Below, in pieces: positions 33,739 through 45,640 of a DNA stretch of 64,000 nucleotides. Source of the DNA: Canna indica (lineage: Eukaryota > Streptophyta > Magnoliopsida > Zingiberales > Cannaceae); contig CP136896.1 of NCBI GenBank assembly GCA_034359265.1, positions 33,730,001 through 33,794,000 on the forward strand, given 5' to 3'. The position numbers and the translations under genes are program-made. Under the pieces are notes generated by a model. That model was not told the origin of the DNA, ran no database searches, and was given only the letters and a program-made list of their open reading frames with translations. Positions within the stretch are counted from its first letter, which is position 1; the number at the start of each line of letters is the position of its first letter.

Positions 33739-34292
33739 TGGTACTGCTTATGAGTTATATGCTCACGTACTATATATATTACTTGTTGGACATATATTAC
33801 TTGGACATGGTGGTTCGAGGACTGAACCACTCACTACGTCCTAGTTGGACTTATGGTTTTATTTATTATTTTTCTTGTAGCATCTGAGCATGATCAGAAA
33901 GGTACTGGGATGCGGTAGCACGGCTGGTTGCGGCACAGACATTGGATCTCGTAACGCGTTGTGGTCTGGGTGTTTACCCGAGTCAGTAGAGGGTTTTAAA
34001 TTTTTCGTTGAGTCATATAGACTTGGGTTTAGTTTTCTTATTTCCGCACTTTTGATGTTGAAAGATTTTATTATGTTAAACGAGTTTTCTTTCAAAAAGA
34101 TTTTGAACTGTTGTAGATATTGAGTTGTTTTAATTGATGGTTTGGAATTTACTCAGTTTATGTATTTTTGCAAACCGCGTTGGTTTTATAAACTGTACAG
34201 GTTTTGTGATTTTATCTGGTTGTCTTGGTTAGGGTAGGCTTCAGAGTATGGGTGGTACTTTCGCCGGCCATGTCCGAATTTGGGGTGTGACA

Positions 34293-35665
34293 AAAATAGT
34301 ATACACAAAGTTTCATTTGAAGTTTTCGACGAAAAATCAAAGTATTAGAAATATTGATATTTCAAGATTATGATACTTTGCATTTCTAAAATCCAACTTC
34401 AAAATTCCACTATAAATCATCTTTTTGATGAAACTTTTTGAAATTTTTATACAACAAACTAGATTTTTCAATGAAGGTGCAGCTTCAAGAATCATCTCAA
34501 AATCAGTTTTGTACATTTTTCTAAAATTAACTGGAAATGCTAAAATTTCAATGATATTTTCATAATTTTTAGTTATTTTCCGAATTGTGTTCAGTTTTCA
34601 TTCAAACTTTTATGACAGCACATAATGATCATGTAAAGTGTGTATGTCAAGTTTGAGATGAAAATAATGTCCTTAAACCAAGATATCATTCTAGCATAGT
34701 TTCATTCTTAAATAAGCAAGTTATCATGAAACTTTCCTAAGGTCAATCTCATTATTTACTCATGGTTTTTAAAATTTAAATCTATGGCTACCTGACATGA
34801 GTAAACTTAAACATGTTCCTCAAATATGGATTGAAAATGACACCTCTAAGTCAATTTGTTGACTTGAGTCAACTTGGTTCAAAAGAGATTATCACGAAAT
34901 GTCCTCTATGTCATTTTATTCATATCAATATGAATTTTTCATTCTAAATACATGGAAAGATGTTATACCTATTACTAAATATGTTTATGAAGTTTGGACT
35001 TAAAATGAAGTGGCAAAGTCGATTTGTTGACTTGGATCAAACTTTTTCAAGTTTAAGTAATCTAAAGTGGATTTAGAGGTGGCAATGGGCCGGGCTTGGC
35101 CTTCTGCCCGCAGGCTAGGCCTAGCCTGGTATCTATGCTAGGTTTGAGAAATATAACCTTTAGTTAGTAAAATTATAAAAAAGCAGATAATAGAGCTTAG
35201 TGTGGTGGTTAGTTCATCAGAAAAAAAGATTGAAGGACAGTAGTTTGAGTCTCATCACCCATCTTATAATGATGCATGTTTTTAATATTCTGAGCCAATT
35301 CGGGCCGGCCCGAGCCTAGCCCGAGCCCGAAGGGGCAGGCTCAGGCTGGGCCACCCCTTTGAGCAATTGGGTTGTGCTAGGTACGGCCTGAGTATTGACC
35401 ATTGCCACCTCTAAGTGGATTAGTTATCACTTTGCTCAATTTCTCATGAATTTTTATTTTTGAATACATGGAAACAAATCATTAACACACCTAAATATGT
35501 TCATCCAATTTTCAATTTAAAATGAAGTATGTAATGAAGAATTTTAACCCAGTTCGATTTCATTCAATATCAATATCATGAAATCACCAAAGTATTGAAA
35601 TTTTAGATACTCATGAAATTTCATAGATTTATCATGCAAAATCAATCATGAGCATAGAGATATTA
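34293..35665 (-). repeat. Sirevirus-like non-coding internal region (part 1)
   Basis: The reverse complement follows the internal region of the tandem array, for example the words around 5931-5985 at 34293-34345. It is cut by the hAT MITE at 35074-35413 and by the chromovirus LTR at 35666. No gag is seen. Confidence 0.8.
35074..35413. mobile_element. hAT MITE (GGCAATGGG family)
   Basis: Ends TAGAGGTGGCAATGG (35074) and CCATTGCCACCTCTA (to 35413) form a perfect 15-bp inverted repeat. It is flanked by a perfect 8-bp duplication, agtggatt (35066-35073 and 35414-35421). It is rich in gggcc words near the ends. The 5' end resembles that of the hAT element at 57358, which may supply the matching transposase type. 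Confidence 0.95.
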
Positions 35666-35768
35666 TGTCACACACCAACTTAGGGTCGTGTGACCGGGTA
35701 GGGTCTATGTCCTACCCTAAAGCCTACTACATACACTGACTAATAGAAACAAAAACACATAATGAAAA
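35666..35768 (-). repeat. Gypsy LTR end fragment, minus
   Basis: Starts TGTCACACACCAACTTAGGG, the reversed end of a chromovirus-type LTR, like 17457 onwards. It stops near 35768, where an LTR start in the opposite direction begins. Confidence 0.7.
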
Positions 35769-35895
35769 TGTAAGACCCGGGAAAAAAATTTCCTAATATA
35801 AAAATCTATTTTGGTGCAGCGCGCCAGACCAAGGGATAGTCGAGTCAAGCCTCAGGATCGCCTCATGTGAAAAGGTATGACTCGACTAATGATAT
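35769..35895 (+). repeat. Gypsy LTR start fragment, plus
   Basis: Begins TGTAAGACCCGGG and follows the start of the LTR at 17457-19974 (in reverse there) through tctattttggtgcagcg to ggtatgactcgactaatga. It ends at a sharp junction to minus-strand pol at 35896. Confidence 0.8.
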
Positions 35896-37790
35896 CGGCT
35901 TCACCTCAGGCTACAAATTAATACAGAATTCAGTCTCCCTTTTTGGAGGCACCCCTGGCAACTCCTCTGGAAACACATCAGAGAACCCACATACCACGGG
36001 CATCCCCGCGATGTCCCTAGCCGCACCTTCGCCTTCCTCCACCATAGACACAAAGGCCAAGAAGGACTGGCAACCGCCCAGAAGTAGCTTCCGAGCCTTG
36101 AGAGCTGAAATTGCCATCAATGGCTCTCCCCTTCCCTCACTCTGAAAGGTAAACTGGGGCAATCCGGGCTTACTGAAGGTCACAGTCTTAGCCTTGCAAT
36201 CCACTGAGGCGAAATGGTCCGCCAACCAGTCCATGCCCAAAATTACATCAAGCTCCAACATCGAGTGGAGTGTCAATTCGGCTATCAACACATGCCCATA
36301 AATGATAACCTCGCAGCCCCGAAAGACTGTCTCTGCCATCATAGAAATGCTCGTAGGCATAGACACCACAAGGGGTAAATCAAGCACAGAAGATATCCCT
36401 GACAACTTAGCAGCAAACAAAGTAGACACAAAAGAGTGCGTAGCACCCGGATCAAACATAACATATGCAACTGCAGAACCAACAACCAGGTTATCTGATA
36501 CTACTGCCCTGGATGCCTCGGTGCCTTCTTGGTTCATAGCAAACACCCGTGCAACGGGTCTCTCTGAACCACCAGCTCGCTGGCCTCCTCCCTGAGTCTA
36601 ACCCCTTTGAGCTACAAAATCCAATAACATCAGTGTCATTCCTCTGGTCTGATCAGGCTGCTGACTGTCCTTAATAGGACAATCCTTTTTGTAATGCCCA
36701 GCCTGCCCACAATGGAAACATACCTCTGAACGTCCTCAACAACTCCCCAGTGCCTCCTATGACATCGGTTACACTACTACGACCCAAATCTCCCTTGCGA
36801 ACCTCCAGATGATGCCCCTCCTCCTCAACCCATGTGGCCTCTGAAACTGTTATAACCTCCGCCCTGTGGTGGATCTACTGACCTGAAAGTCCCCTCTGAG
36901 TGTGCTGGCCGACCCCCCGAAGATTGGGGCCGAAACTTTTTCTTCTGGGGACCATCATGCCTGTCTGTCGGTAACAGTGCTTCCTTTCGGAGCGCCTCAT
37001 CTACAACCCGAGAAAAGGAAGTGTCCTCCATGTAATGGATCAGTTTGGCGATCTGCGGCCTCAACCCCTCAACAGACCTCTTGACCCTAGCGGTCTCTGT
37101 GGCTATCAAGGTGGGATGATACTTCAAGAGCAGAGTGAACTCCATCTCATAATCTATCACTGACATACTACCCGTCTAACATAGTAGCTCGAACTCTTTC
37201 GCCCGCCTGTCCCGGATGCTCATCGGCAGGTACTTCTCTACCATAGCAGCTCTAAACTCCTCCCATGTAGGGGGTGGTGCATCTGCTGCTCTATGGTCCC
37301 TCTAGGTCTGAAGCTAGTCCTTGGTTGGACCTCTCAACTGTAGCTCGATCAGTCGAGTGGTCGTCTCAGAAGAACAACCAAACTCCCTGCACAACTCATA
37401 GCAATCTCCCAGGAAACTGGTGACCACCACCCGTTGATCTGTCCATGTATACTCTGGTGGCCTGAATGCAACAAAATCTGCATATGAAGGTGCTCTAAGG
37501 GCTCTGACCACCAGTGCCACTAGCTGGACCACCTCTGGTACTGCGGGTTTTGCCGATATTGGTTGTGGCTGCTGCCTCAGCACTTGCTCCCTGCGGAGTG
37601 CCTCTGTTAGCTCAACCACCCGGGCCTGCAACTGTACAACCATGGGATCCTGTCCCACCTTCTCCCAGGCCTGCGATGGTTTCCCACGACCCCAACCCCA
37701 GCCTCGGCCTCGACCTCAGCGCTCAGTTGACTTGCTGCCACTACCGTTCCTTGCGGCATCAAAAGCCTCCATCGATTTGGAATTACCAAA
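35896..37790 (-). pseudogene. Chromovirus gag-protease remnant
   Basis: From right to left on the minus strand: a gag N-terminus with a basic head and a YADFVAFRPPEY block, the gag core up to a basic tail (near 36825), a zinc knuckle CFHCGQAGHYKKDC (about 36677-36721), then protease with a FDPGATHSF active site and an ILGMDWLADHF motif (36546-35911). The start of the RT domain (VFPEELPGVPP) is the last part; the rest is deleted at 35896. Premature stops within gag are all TAG, at sites where Trp or Gln is expected (two at about 37297-37313, one near 37172, one at 36598-36600). Confidence 0.85.
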
Positions 37791-37975
37791 AAGAAAATAT
37801 CAAAAATTTAAACAATTTAATTCACCTTAAGTCATTAAGTAATTAAACCACAAGTCGCGCTGAGGTGCAGACTTAGCCCATTGATCTCATAACATATCCC
37901 TACCATATACTGACACACTAGCAATGCCTTATACGGTGACAACTCTAGGTTATAGTCAAACCGAACCACATGCTC
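37791..37975 (-). other. Untranslated leader of the minus chromovirus
   Basis: Its reverse complement is similar to 40700-40895 (shared ttatgctatgagatc and a cacctcagcgc region). So both chromoviruses keep homologous leaders. A clear primer binding site is not visible; the gctctga word at 37971-37977 could be a remnant. Confidence 0.55.
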
Positions 37976-40690
37976 TGACCGGCCAGGGTATACGTGCTAT
38001 ACCCCGCAGCCTAACTCATACACATGCCAACTCACAAAAGATATCGGAAAGAAACAATAGTTTTATCTATAAAGAGAAATAAAAACAGATTTCATTAAAC
38101 AATATAGTTTTTGTCAAAAGCACGAGTGCATAATAACATGAATCAAAGAGTATCAATACTAATATTTAAATAACATTTGAATAAAAACATGAATGTCCCC
38201 ACGGGACTACAACTCCAAAATACCAAAACAAAAGTGCATGATAAACTACTACAGACTCGACTACTACCCCTAACTAGGACTGCTATCAGATCATGTGGCT
38301 CATCTACCCTCCAGCTGCGCCAAGTGCTCTAGCCCACCTCACCGGTCAGGCTCTGCAAAACAAAACAACGACAATGGGTGAGTTCAAAAGAACTCAGTGA
38401 GCGGTTCTACCAACCCCTACGAAGAAACAACACAGATAAGATGCGTAAAGCAAAACTCCTAACTCAAGTAGGAAAATTTCACAAGGGAGTGACCAACTAA
38501 CATACCATCTGGCCACCACCTGCCCGAAGGCATCCAACACCCAAACAGTGAAGATCAACAGGCCTAAGCCTACCATGCCCTAAGGCAACAACACATACTA
38601 GGATAATCGGGAAGGCCCTCCGAACTTATCCTAGTATGAAGAAACTCGAGAGCAATCGAGAAGGCCCTCCGAACTTGCTCCATGAGATGCATAGGGACAA
38701 TCAGGATTCGCTCTTCCGAACTCGCCCCTTTAAGATATCACAGGAGTAATCGGGTAGGCCCTCCGAACTTACCCCTTTAAGATAACCCAGGAATAATCGG
38801 GTAGGCCCTCTGAACTTATTCCTTAAAACCACATCGGGGATAATCGGGTAGGCTCTCCAAACATATCCCACAAGGCCAACCAGAACAATGGGAATTTTCT
38901 CAACCGAACTTGTTCCACAGATTGGGAATTAGCCATCCAATCTCCCGGGCCTAGCCCACAATCCGGCTCCTCAACGAGCCTCTCCGTCATTCATAAAGAT
39001 ATGACGCAATATGACCTAAGTCAAGTCTCTCCTACGGTGTCTTAGGGGTGTCCTTATTGGAAAGCATCTCAACACTCAAATACTCGATCCCAACTTCTAG
39101 ACCTGTAATGTCATAACCCGTGTGGTTTATTTCATGCATAAACTTTACTTGTTGGTTCATAACAGATTATTCTGACCTTTTTCCAATTTTAATTATGCAA
39201 TTAAAATTTATGTCACCAAGATTAGGATTTTGTTTTAGGGTTTTGTTTTGGCTTACTATCGTGCCCAAAACCGATGTATCTAATCCGAAATAGGTCTCCA
39301 AAGTATGTCCTATGTTTCCAAACTATATTTTCTGGTCAAAACGATAGGTTACATGACTATGTGCAGATAAATACATACACCACAACAAATATTTTAAAAA
39401 TAGCACAGATTCATCATTCTCAGCATGAAATTCCAGAAACATTAAATTTTCATCATAGCATGAAAATAAATCCGAAATTTACAGAAACTATATCCTTAAT
39501 TATCATCAAAATAGAATACTAATCTTGAGATAAATCTCTCAAATTTGACAATCTTAAAATAAGGCTAACAAGCCCCAACAACACCATAAACAAGATCAAA
39601 CACCAAGAACAAGAACCCATCTTCCAAGAACCTTCATGGCATCAACATTAAGATCCATATTTTGTAAAAATAATTTTTTTCTAAAAATCACAGATTAAAT
39701 ACAAAGCATGCTTGAACATATAAGAACTCATTTTAATAAGCAATTCAAGACATAAACTACAAGATAACCAAGATCTCTCACTTGGGCATTTCATCGAACA
39801 CCTTGAGGTCACCCTTGCTCCACCCTTGGCCGAGCACCCTTAGGGTCATCATAGGACTGCCGAGCCACAAGGGGAAGTTTCAGGCCCTCCTCCCACAAAT
39901 CGACACAAGAACTCGGTGATCAAAACCCATGAATTGACGAAAAACCACACAAACAATATTATGCCCATATCGGCTCAAGGACACGAGAAAACTCGAGAAA
40001 GGAGGGGTAAAACCACTCTCCTAAATATGAAAGATGATTAGGGGAGAAATCTCATATGACGACCCTCGAATCTGGCTTCAAGAAATGGCGGCTCGACCCA
40101 AAGAAGGGGGAAGAGGGGGCATCGGCTCACCTCAAGCCGTCGGCTTGAAGAGTGGGAGAGAGGAAGAGAGAGGGGCTAGATTGGCTTGGCTTGGCTCCTC
40201 TCGGCTCAGCTCCAAAGGGGAGGAAGAATGAGAGGAAGGAGAAGGGAAAGAAGCTCAGCGGCTCGGCTCTTGACGGCGGCGACTCCAAGGGGAAGAGAGG
40301 AGAGGGGCTGGTTGGCTGGCTGGCTGGCTCCTCTTCTCAAATTGCTTGTGCGGTTCCAATAGGGAGCCGCAAGCCAAGGGGAGGGGTTTTTGTACTTCCT
40401 CCTCAACCCTAACTCCATTAACCCTTTATCAAACCCGTATCCGCCTCAAGCCGAACCTGAACCTGCTAACTTAAATAATCCTATTCTAATCCCATGATAA
40501 ATTATAAGCAACAACATATGCACATCCACATCAACATAACTAAACAACCATTCATACACAACATAAAATTAAATAAATTTAACTACACAAGCAAAATTCA
40601 CGTAATTCATATTCTTACTTACCCGAGCTCGCAAGCTCGCACCGGATCATGAGTCGACTCGGCTCAACCTCAGACTAGTCCGCTAGGCTA
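37976..40690 (-). mobile_element. Chromovirus LTR shared by two head-to-head copies
   Basis: In reverse it carries the LTR end words (ggccggtcaga, ggggtatagcac) near 37976-38010 and LTR start-like words near 40620-40680. It belongs to the minus element as 5' LTR. Its own start is cut near 40690, where the leader of the plus element begins. Open frames in 40034-40412 are low-complexity purine-rich LTR sequence, not genes. A minisatellite lies at 38590-38880. Confidence 0.65.
38590..38880. repeat. Minisatellite of about 60 bp in an LTR
   Basis: The word ggataatcgggtaggccctccgaac or a variant recurs about six times (near 38600, 38655, 38715, 38745, 38795 and 38840) with spacing of roughly 45 to 60 bp. 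Confidence 0.8.
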
Positions 40691-40895
40691 GCGAACACAA
40701 ACCATAAAGGAAAACAATAGATAAAATATCTAGGATATAATATGAGGCATAGCTAGCATGTCGACATACGGTATAGTTATGCTATGAGATCTGGCGGCCA
40801 CGATTGCACCTCAACGCACCATGCGGTTAGTAATTTAAATTATAGTTGAATAAGTTGTTTGATATTAATGGTAAAATTTTCTTTATGATAGTGTG

Positions 40896-42200
40896 ATGGA
40901 GACTCACAATGCTGCGTTGAGCGACAGTAGTAGTAATTCCACAAAACGCCAGGGCTGAGGCCAAGGCTAGGGACGATGCCGAGGTCGGGGCTAGGGTCGT
41001 GGTAGAGAGCAGCCAGAGGAGGGGGTATAGGATCCCATAGTTTATCAGCTACAGACTTAGGTGGCCATGTTGACGAAGGCTCCCCGCAGGGAGCAAGACT
41101 TGAGATAGCAACAGTAGCCGCAGCCGGTACCAGTGGTACCCGTAGTACCGAAGGTGACTGAGCTAGTAGCGCCGATAGTCAGAGTTCCAGGGGCACACAC
41201 CTATGCAGACTTCATCAAGCTAAGTCCGCAGGAGTTCATCGGGACAGATAGGCAGGTAGAGGTCACCGATTTTTTGGGTGACTGCTACGAGCTGTGTGTG
41301 GAGCATGGGTGCTCATCTGAGGCAGCAGCTCACATGGTAATCCTACAGCTCAGGGGCGGCCAAGAACCGACTACACACTTGGAGCGATCGCAGGGCAGCA
41401 GATGCACCACCCCCTACCTGGGAAGAGTTCAGAGCAGCCGTGGTGGAGCAGTATTTACCGCTGAGTGTCCGCGATATGCAGGCAAAGGAGTTTGAGATGC
41501 TACGTCAGACGGGTGGTATGACCATGTGAGAGTATGAGATGAAGTTCACCCGACTCTCTAAGTACCACCCAACCCTAGTGGCTACTGAGACCGCCAAGGT
41601 CAAGAGGTTTGTTGGGGGGTTGAGACCACAAATCAGCAAGCATATCCATTATACCGAGGACACCTTATTTGCTTGGGTAGTGGATGAATCACTCCGGAAG
41701 GAAGCATTGGTGCCGTTCGAGAAATATGACGGACCCCCCAAAGAAGAACTTTCAACCTCAGGGAGCAGGGGGCCGGCCTTGGTACTCTGAGGGGATTGTT
41801 GCCGAGCCGGGGACACAGTAGTAGCCGGGGCTGTGGAGGCCCAGGGTCAGGGGCAGCGCGACGGGTAGAGTCCGGGGGTGCCACTTAGAAGTCAAAAATG
41901 TCATAGTGTGGTCATTGTAACAGAAGGCACTAGGGGACTTGCTATGGCCGCACGGATACATATTTCAGATGTGGGTAGGTTGGACACTTTAGGAAAGATT
42001 GTCCAGATAGAGGTGGCCAGAGAATTGAGCAGTCGAAGGGAAAAGCGCCGATGTTAATTGGGTTAGTGGCTCAAAAGGGCTCGATGCAGAGCAGGGGGGC
42101 GCAGGCTAGTCACTCAGAGAGACCGTCTGCCAGAGATTACGCTATGAACCGTGATGGAGCAAAGGCATCTAAGGCAGTGGTGACAAGTACTATATATTAA
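40896..42200 (+). pseudogene. Chromovirus gag, decayed
   Basis: The ATG at 40896 begins METHNAALSD. An Arg/Gly-rich stretch follows, then a TYADFIKLSPQEF block and the gag core to about 41790. A zinc knuckle is at about 41970-42000, with TAG (41976-41978) in place of the usual Gln between Cys and Val. Decay includes early stops in the Gly/Arg-rich region, a frameshift near 41360 and a TGA at 41527-41529. The family normally has a single gag-pol frame. Confidence 0.8.
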
Positions 42201-42204
42201 AGTT

Positions 42205-42845
42205 AGTTCATCCGCTGCTTATGTATTGTTTGATCCAGGTGTCACGTACTCATTTGTATATGCTAAGATTGTTGCTAACTTACCTGTGGCACCTTCCTTG
42301 CTTGATGTGATGTATGTTGTGTCAACGCCTACAGCCGATGCAATAATAGCCGGAACAATCTTTCGAGACTGCGAGGTGCTTATATGCGGTCATGCATTGA
42401 GGGCAGAGTTGACTCTCCTGCCAATGCTTGAACTAGATGTTATACTCAGCATGGATTGGCTAGCGGATCACTTTGCATCAGTGGATTACAGGGCTAAGAC
42501 TGTTACTTTCAATAAGCCTGGATTGCCGCAGTTCACCTTCCAAGGAAATGGAAGGGGTGAGCCTGTGGGAGTCATTTTAGCCATGAGGCTCGTAAATTAC
42601 TTATAGGCGACTGTCAGTCTTTCTTGGCCCTCGTATCTATGGCCGAGGAGAATAAAGACATAGCGGGGATCATCGAAGGAACACTAGTGGTTTGTGAGTT
42701 CTCTGACGTCTTTCCTGAAGAGTTACCCAGTCTGCTGCCAAGAAGGGAGATAGAGTTCTATATTTATTTGCAGCTCGGGGTAAAGTCGATCTCCATTCCA
42801 CCCTATAGAATGGCACCGATCGAACTCAGGGAGTTAAAAGGATAG
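42205..42845 (+). pseudogene. Chromovirus protease and linker
   Basis: The protease active site reads FDPGVTYSF (Thr changed from the usual Ala-Thr pattern) and is followed by LELDVILSMDWLADHF. A frameshift near 42585 moves the continuation (SFLALVSMAEE) to the next frame. The linker ends in VFPEELPSLLP and a TAG at 42843-42845 where Gln is expected. Confidence 0.85.
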
Positions 42846-43465
42846 TTGCAGGAATTGCTGGACTTGGGTTTCATCTGCCCGAGTGTATCACCGTGGGGTG
42901 CTCCGGTGCTCTCCGTGAAAAAGAAGGATGGGTCCATGTGCATGTGCATCGGTTATAGACAGCTTAACAAGGTGACAATCAAGAATCGTTACCCGCTGCC
43001 AAGGATAGACGACCTGTTCGACGAACTGCAGGGGGCACAATGGTTTTCAAAGATTGATTTGAGGTCTGGATACCATCAGCTAAGAATCTGTGACTGCAAT
43101 ATGCCTAAGACTACCTTCAGGACTCGCTATGGCCACTTTGAGTTCCTAGTAATGTCCTTTGGTATGATCAATGCGCCTGCGGCTTTTATGAATCTATGAA
43201 CCGGGTGTTCAAGGAGTACCTGGACAGTTTTGTGATCGTCTTCATTGATGACATCTTGGTATACTCCAAGAGTAAGCAGACGCACTCCCAACATTTGAGG
43301 ATGGTCCTGGAAACCCTCAGAGAGCACCGATTGTTTGTCAAATTCTCCAAGTGTGAGTTCTGGTTGGAGAGTATAGGGTTCCTGGGTCATGTAGTGTCCA
43401 AGGAGGGGATAAGGGTGGATCCCGCAAAGGTGGAGGTTGTGCATAATTAGAGGCAGTCAACCAGC
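42846..43465 (+). pseudogene. Chromovirus reverse transcriptase
   Basis: RT motifs are in order: [19 protein letters not shown], then [19 protein letters not shown], the [12 protein letters not shown] block with the first catalytic Asp, and FIDDILVYS with the catalytic Asp pair. A single-base deletion near 43192 shifts the frame, and TAG at 43448-43450 replaces Trp. It cannot make a full protein. Confidence 0.92.
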
Positions 43466-43955
43466 GTGACAGAGATCCACAGTTTCCTTGGGTTGGCCAG
43501 GTATTACAAAAAATTTATGGAAAATTTCTCTAGGATTGCAACTCCTTTGACTTGGTTGACTAAGAAAAAGGTCAAATTTATTTGGGATGACAAGTGTGAG
43601 GAGAACTTTCATAAGCTCAAAGAATGCTTGACACCAACACCAGTGTTGGTCGTACCTTCAGGCTCGGGAGGATTCGTGGTCTACTGTGATGCCTCTCGGG
43701 TTGGCCTGGATTGTGTTCTGATGCAGTATGGCAGGGTAATAGTCTATGTGTCCCGCCAGTTGAAGGTTCACGAGAAGAACTACCAGACGCACGACTTTGA
43801 ACTAGCAGTAGTGGTTTTTGCACCGAAGCTTTGGCGCCACTACTTGTACGAGGAGGCCTGTGAGATTTACACTGATCACAAGAGCCTCTAGTACTTGCTT
43901 ACCCAAAAGGATCTGAACCTTAGGTAGAGGAGGTGGTTGGAGCTCCTAAAGGACT
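43466..43955 (+). pseudogene. Chromovirus RNase H
   Basis: It follows RT directly, with the connection motif [17 protein letters not shown]. RNase H motifs follow: [17 protein letters not shown] and YTDHKSL supply the acidic residues. TAG stops at 43889-43891 and 43925-43927 fall where family members have Gln or Lys, and Gln. A one-base insertion near 43965 shifts into the integrase frame. Confidence 0.9.
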
Positions 43956-45349
43956 ATGGCTGCACCATTATATATGTACCATCCGGGGAATGCCAATGTA
44001 GTGGCGGATGCTCTGAGTAGGAACTCCATGGGTAGCTTGGCCCACTTGGCGATCAGGAGGAGGTCGGTAGCCCGTGAACTAGCACTGTGCCTGGATAGGG
44101 GAGCAGTCCTGTCTGTATCAGATTCAGGTATCCTGGTGGCACATCTACGGGTACAGTCTACCCTAGTGGATATGTTGCGTACCACGCAGGAGGAGGACGC
44201 ATTTTGTTTCCTGACAAAGGATCTGGTCCGGAGAGGTGACGCAGATGATGGCTATAAGGTCAACTCAAAGGGTGTCCTGAGGTTTAGAGACCGGATCGTG
44301 GTGCCTGATATGGCATAGGTGCGCAGACATGTGATAGAAATGGGCCACCATTCCACTGATACAACGCATCTAGGGGCCACTAAAATGTACCGAGACTTGA
44401 GGCAGCACTATTGGTGGAAGGGCATGAAAAGAGAGGTAGCTGAGTTTGTATCCAAGTGCATAGTCTGCCAGCAAGTGAAGGCCGAACACTTGAAGCCTGC
44501 GGGGCTGCTTCAGAACCTCAGAGTACCTGAGTGGAAGTGGGAAAAGATCACCATGGATCTAGTGACCGGGTTGCCAAAGTCTAAGGGAGGCTATGATTCC
44601 ATTTGGGTCGTCGTTGATCGGTTGACCAAGACCGCACACTTTATTTCGGTCAAAATAACCTTTTCAGCTGAGCAGTACGCCAGACTATTTCTGGACCAAA
44701 TTGTGGCATACCATGGTACACCAATCATGATCATATCAGATTGGGCTACCCAGTTCACGAATCAATTTTGGTAGTCCTTCCAAGAAACCTTGGGCACTCA
44801 AGTGCGGTTTAGTATCGTGTTCCATCTGCAAATAGACGGGCAGTCAGAAAGGACAATTCAGACCCTAGAAGACATGCTTAGGGCGTGTGTTTTTGACATG
44901 GCTGACAGTTGGGAGAGACACTTGTCGTTGATTGAATTCGCCTATAACAATAGCTATCACAGTAGCATTGGTATGGCCCCTTTCGAGGCCCTGTATGGGC
45001 GGAGATGCAAATCACCAGTGGGCTGGTTTGAGACAGGAGAGACTCTCATGGTGGGTCCTGACTTGATTGAGGAGGCGGTAGAGAAGGTGAAGCTGACAAA
45101 AGAAAAGTTGTTGGCGGCTCAGAGCCGGCAGAAAATGTATGCTGATAAGAAGGCCAGAGAGTTGGAGTTCGCTGAAGGCGACTAGGTGTTCCAGAAGGTT
45201 TCTCCCATGAAAGGGGTGGTTCGGTTTACGAAGAAGAGAAAGTTGAGCCATAGGTTCATTGGGCCTTTTCCTATTCTCAAGCGCAGGGGCGTTGTGGCTT
45301 ATGAGCTGGGCTTGCCCCCTAGCATGGAAGAGTTCACCCAGTTTTTCAT
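43956..45349 (+). pseudogene. Chromovirus integrase
   Basis: The His-His-Cys-Cys zinc-binding part is present (HH, TTHLG, then CIVC at about 44458-44470). The catalytic core has the Asp in TMDLVTGLP, the Asp in IISDWATQF and the Glu in TIQTLEDML. TAG stops at 44316-44318, 44772-44774 and 45183-45185 break it. The C-terminal GPFPILKRRG region is recognisable. A frameshift near 45340 leads to the chromodomain. Confidence 0.92.
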
Positions 45350-45640
45350 GTGTCAATGCTCATAAGATATGTTAGAGATGAGTTGCATATAATTGAGCCT
45401 ACTGCAGTTGAGATGGATTCGATAGTCTCGTATGAGGAGAGGCCGGTAGAAGTACTTGACTGTCAGATCAGGAAGCTGAGGTGCAAGGAAACTCCCTTGG
45501 TGAAAGTCAGATGGGAGCACCACTCCGGGCAGAAAGCTACTTGGGTGGTGGAGCAGGACATGAGAGAGCGCTACCCCTCCTCGTTTGAAGATCTAGTAAG
45601 CCTTTGTAGTTCAAAAAATTCGAGGACGAATTTTTCTTAA
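45350..45640 (+). pseudogene. Chromodomain at integrase C-terminus
   Basis: The frame has EVLDCQIRKLR, then KVRWEHHSGQKATWVVEQD, ending RYPSSFEDL. This matches the chromodomain-like tail of the Tekay/Del clade, thought to guide insertion into heterochromatin. The final residues run into the polypurine tract. Confidence 0.85.

Larger units (their letters stand above)
27096..34292 (+). mobile_element. Ty3/Gypsy solo LTR carrying two nested insertions
   Basis: It starts TGTAATACCCGC and ends GGGGTGTGACA. It is flanked by aaaat on both sides (27091-27095 and 34293-34297). Removing the two nested elements (27895-28817 and 29266-32682, each with one copy of its duplication) leaves roughly 2.85 kb of LTR. 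Its start is closely similar to 63699-64000. No internal region is attached. The LTR contains minisatellite tracts (33107-33247 and 33608-33738). It interrupts the minus-strand Sirevirus-like internal region. Confidence 0.9.

Noticed and set aside
40034..40418. Gly/Arg-rich open frames on both strands
   Set aside because: They lie in purine-rich LTR sequence of the chromovirus and lack domains.
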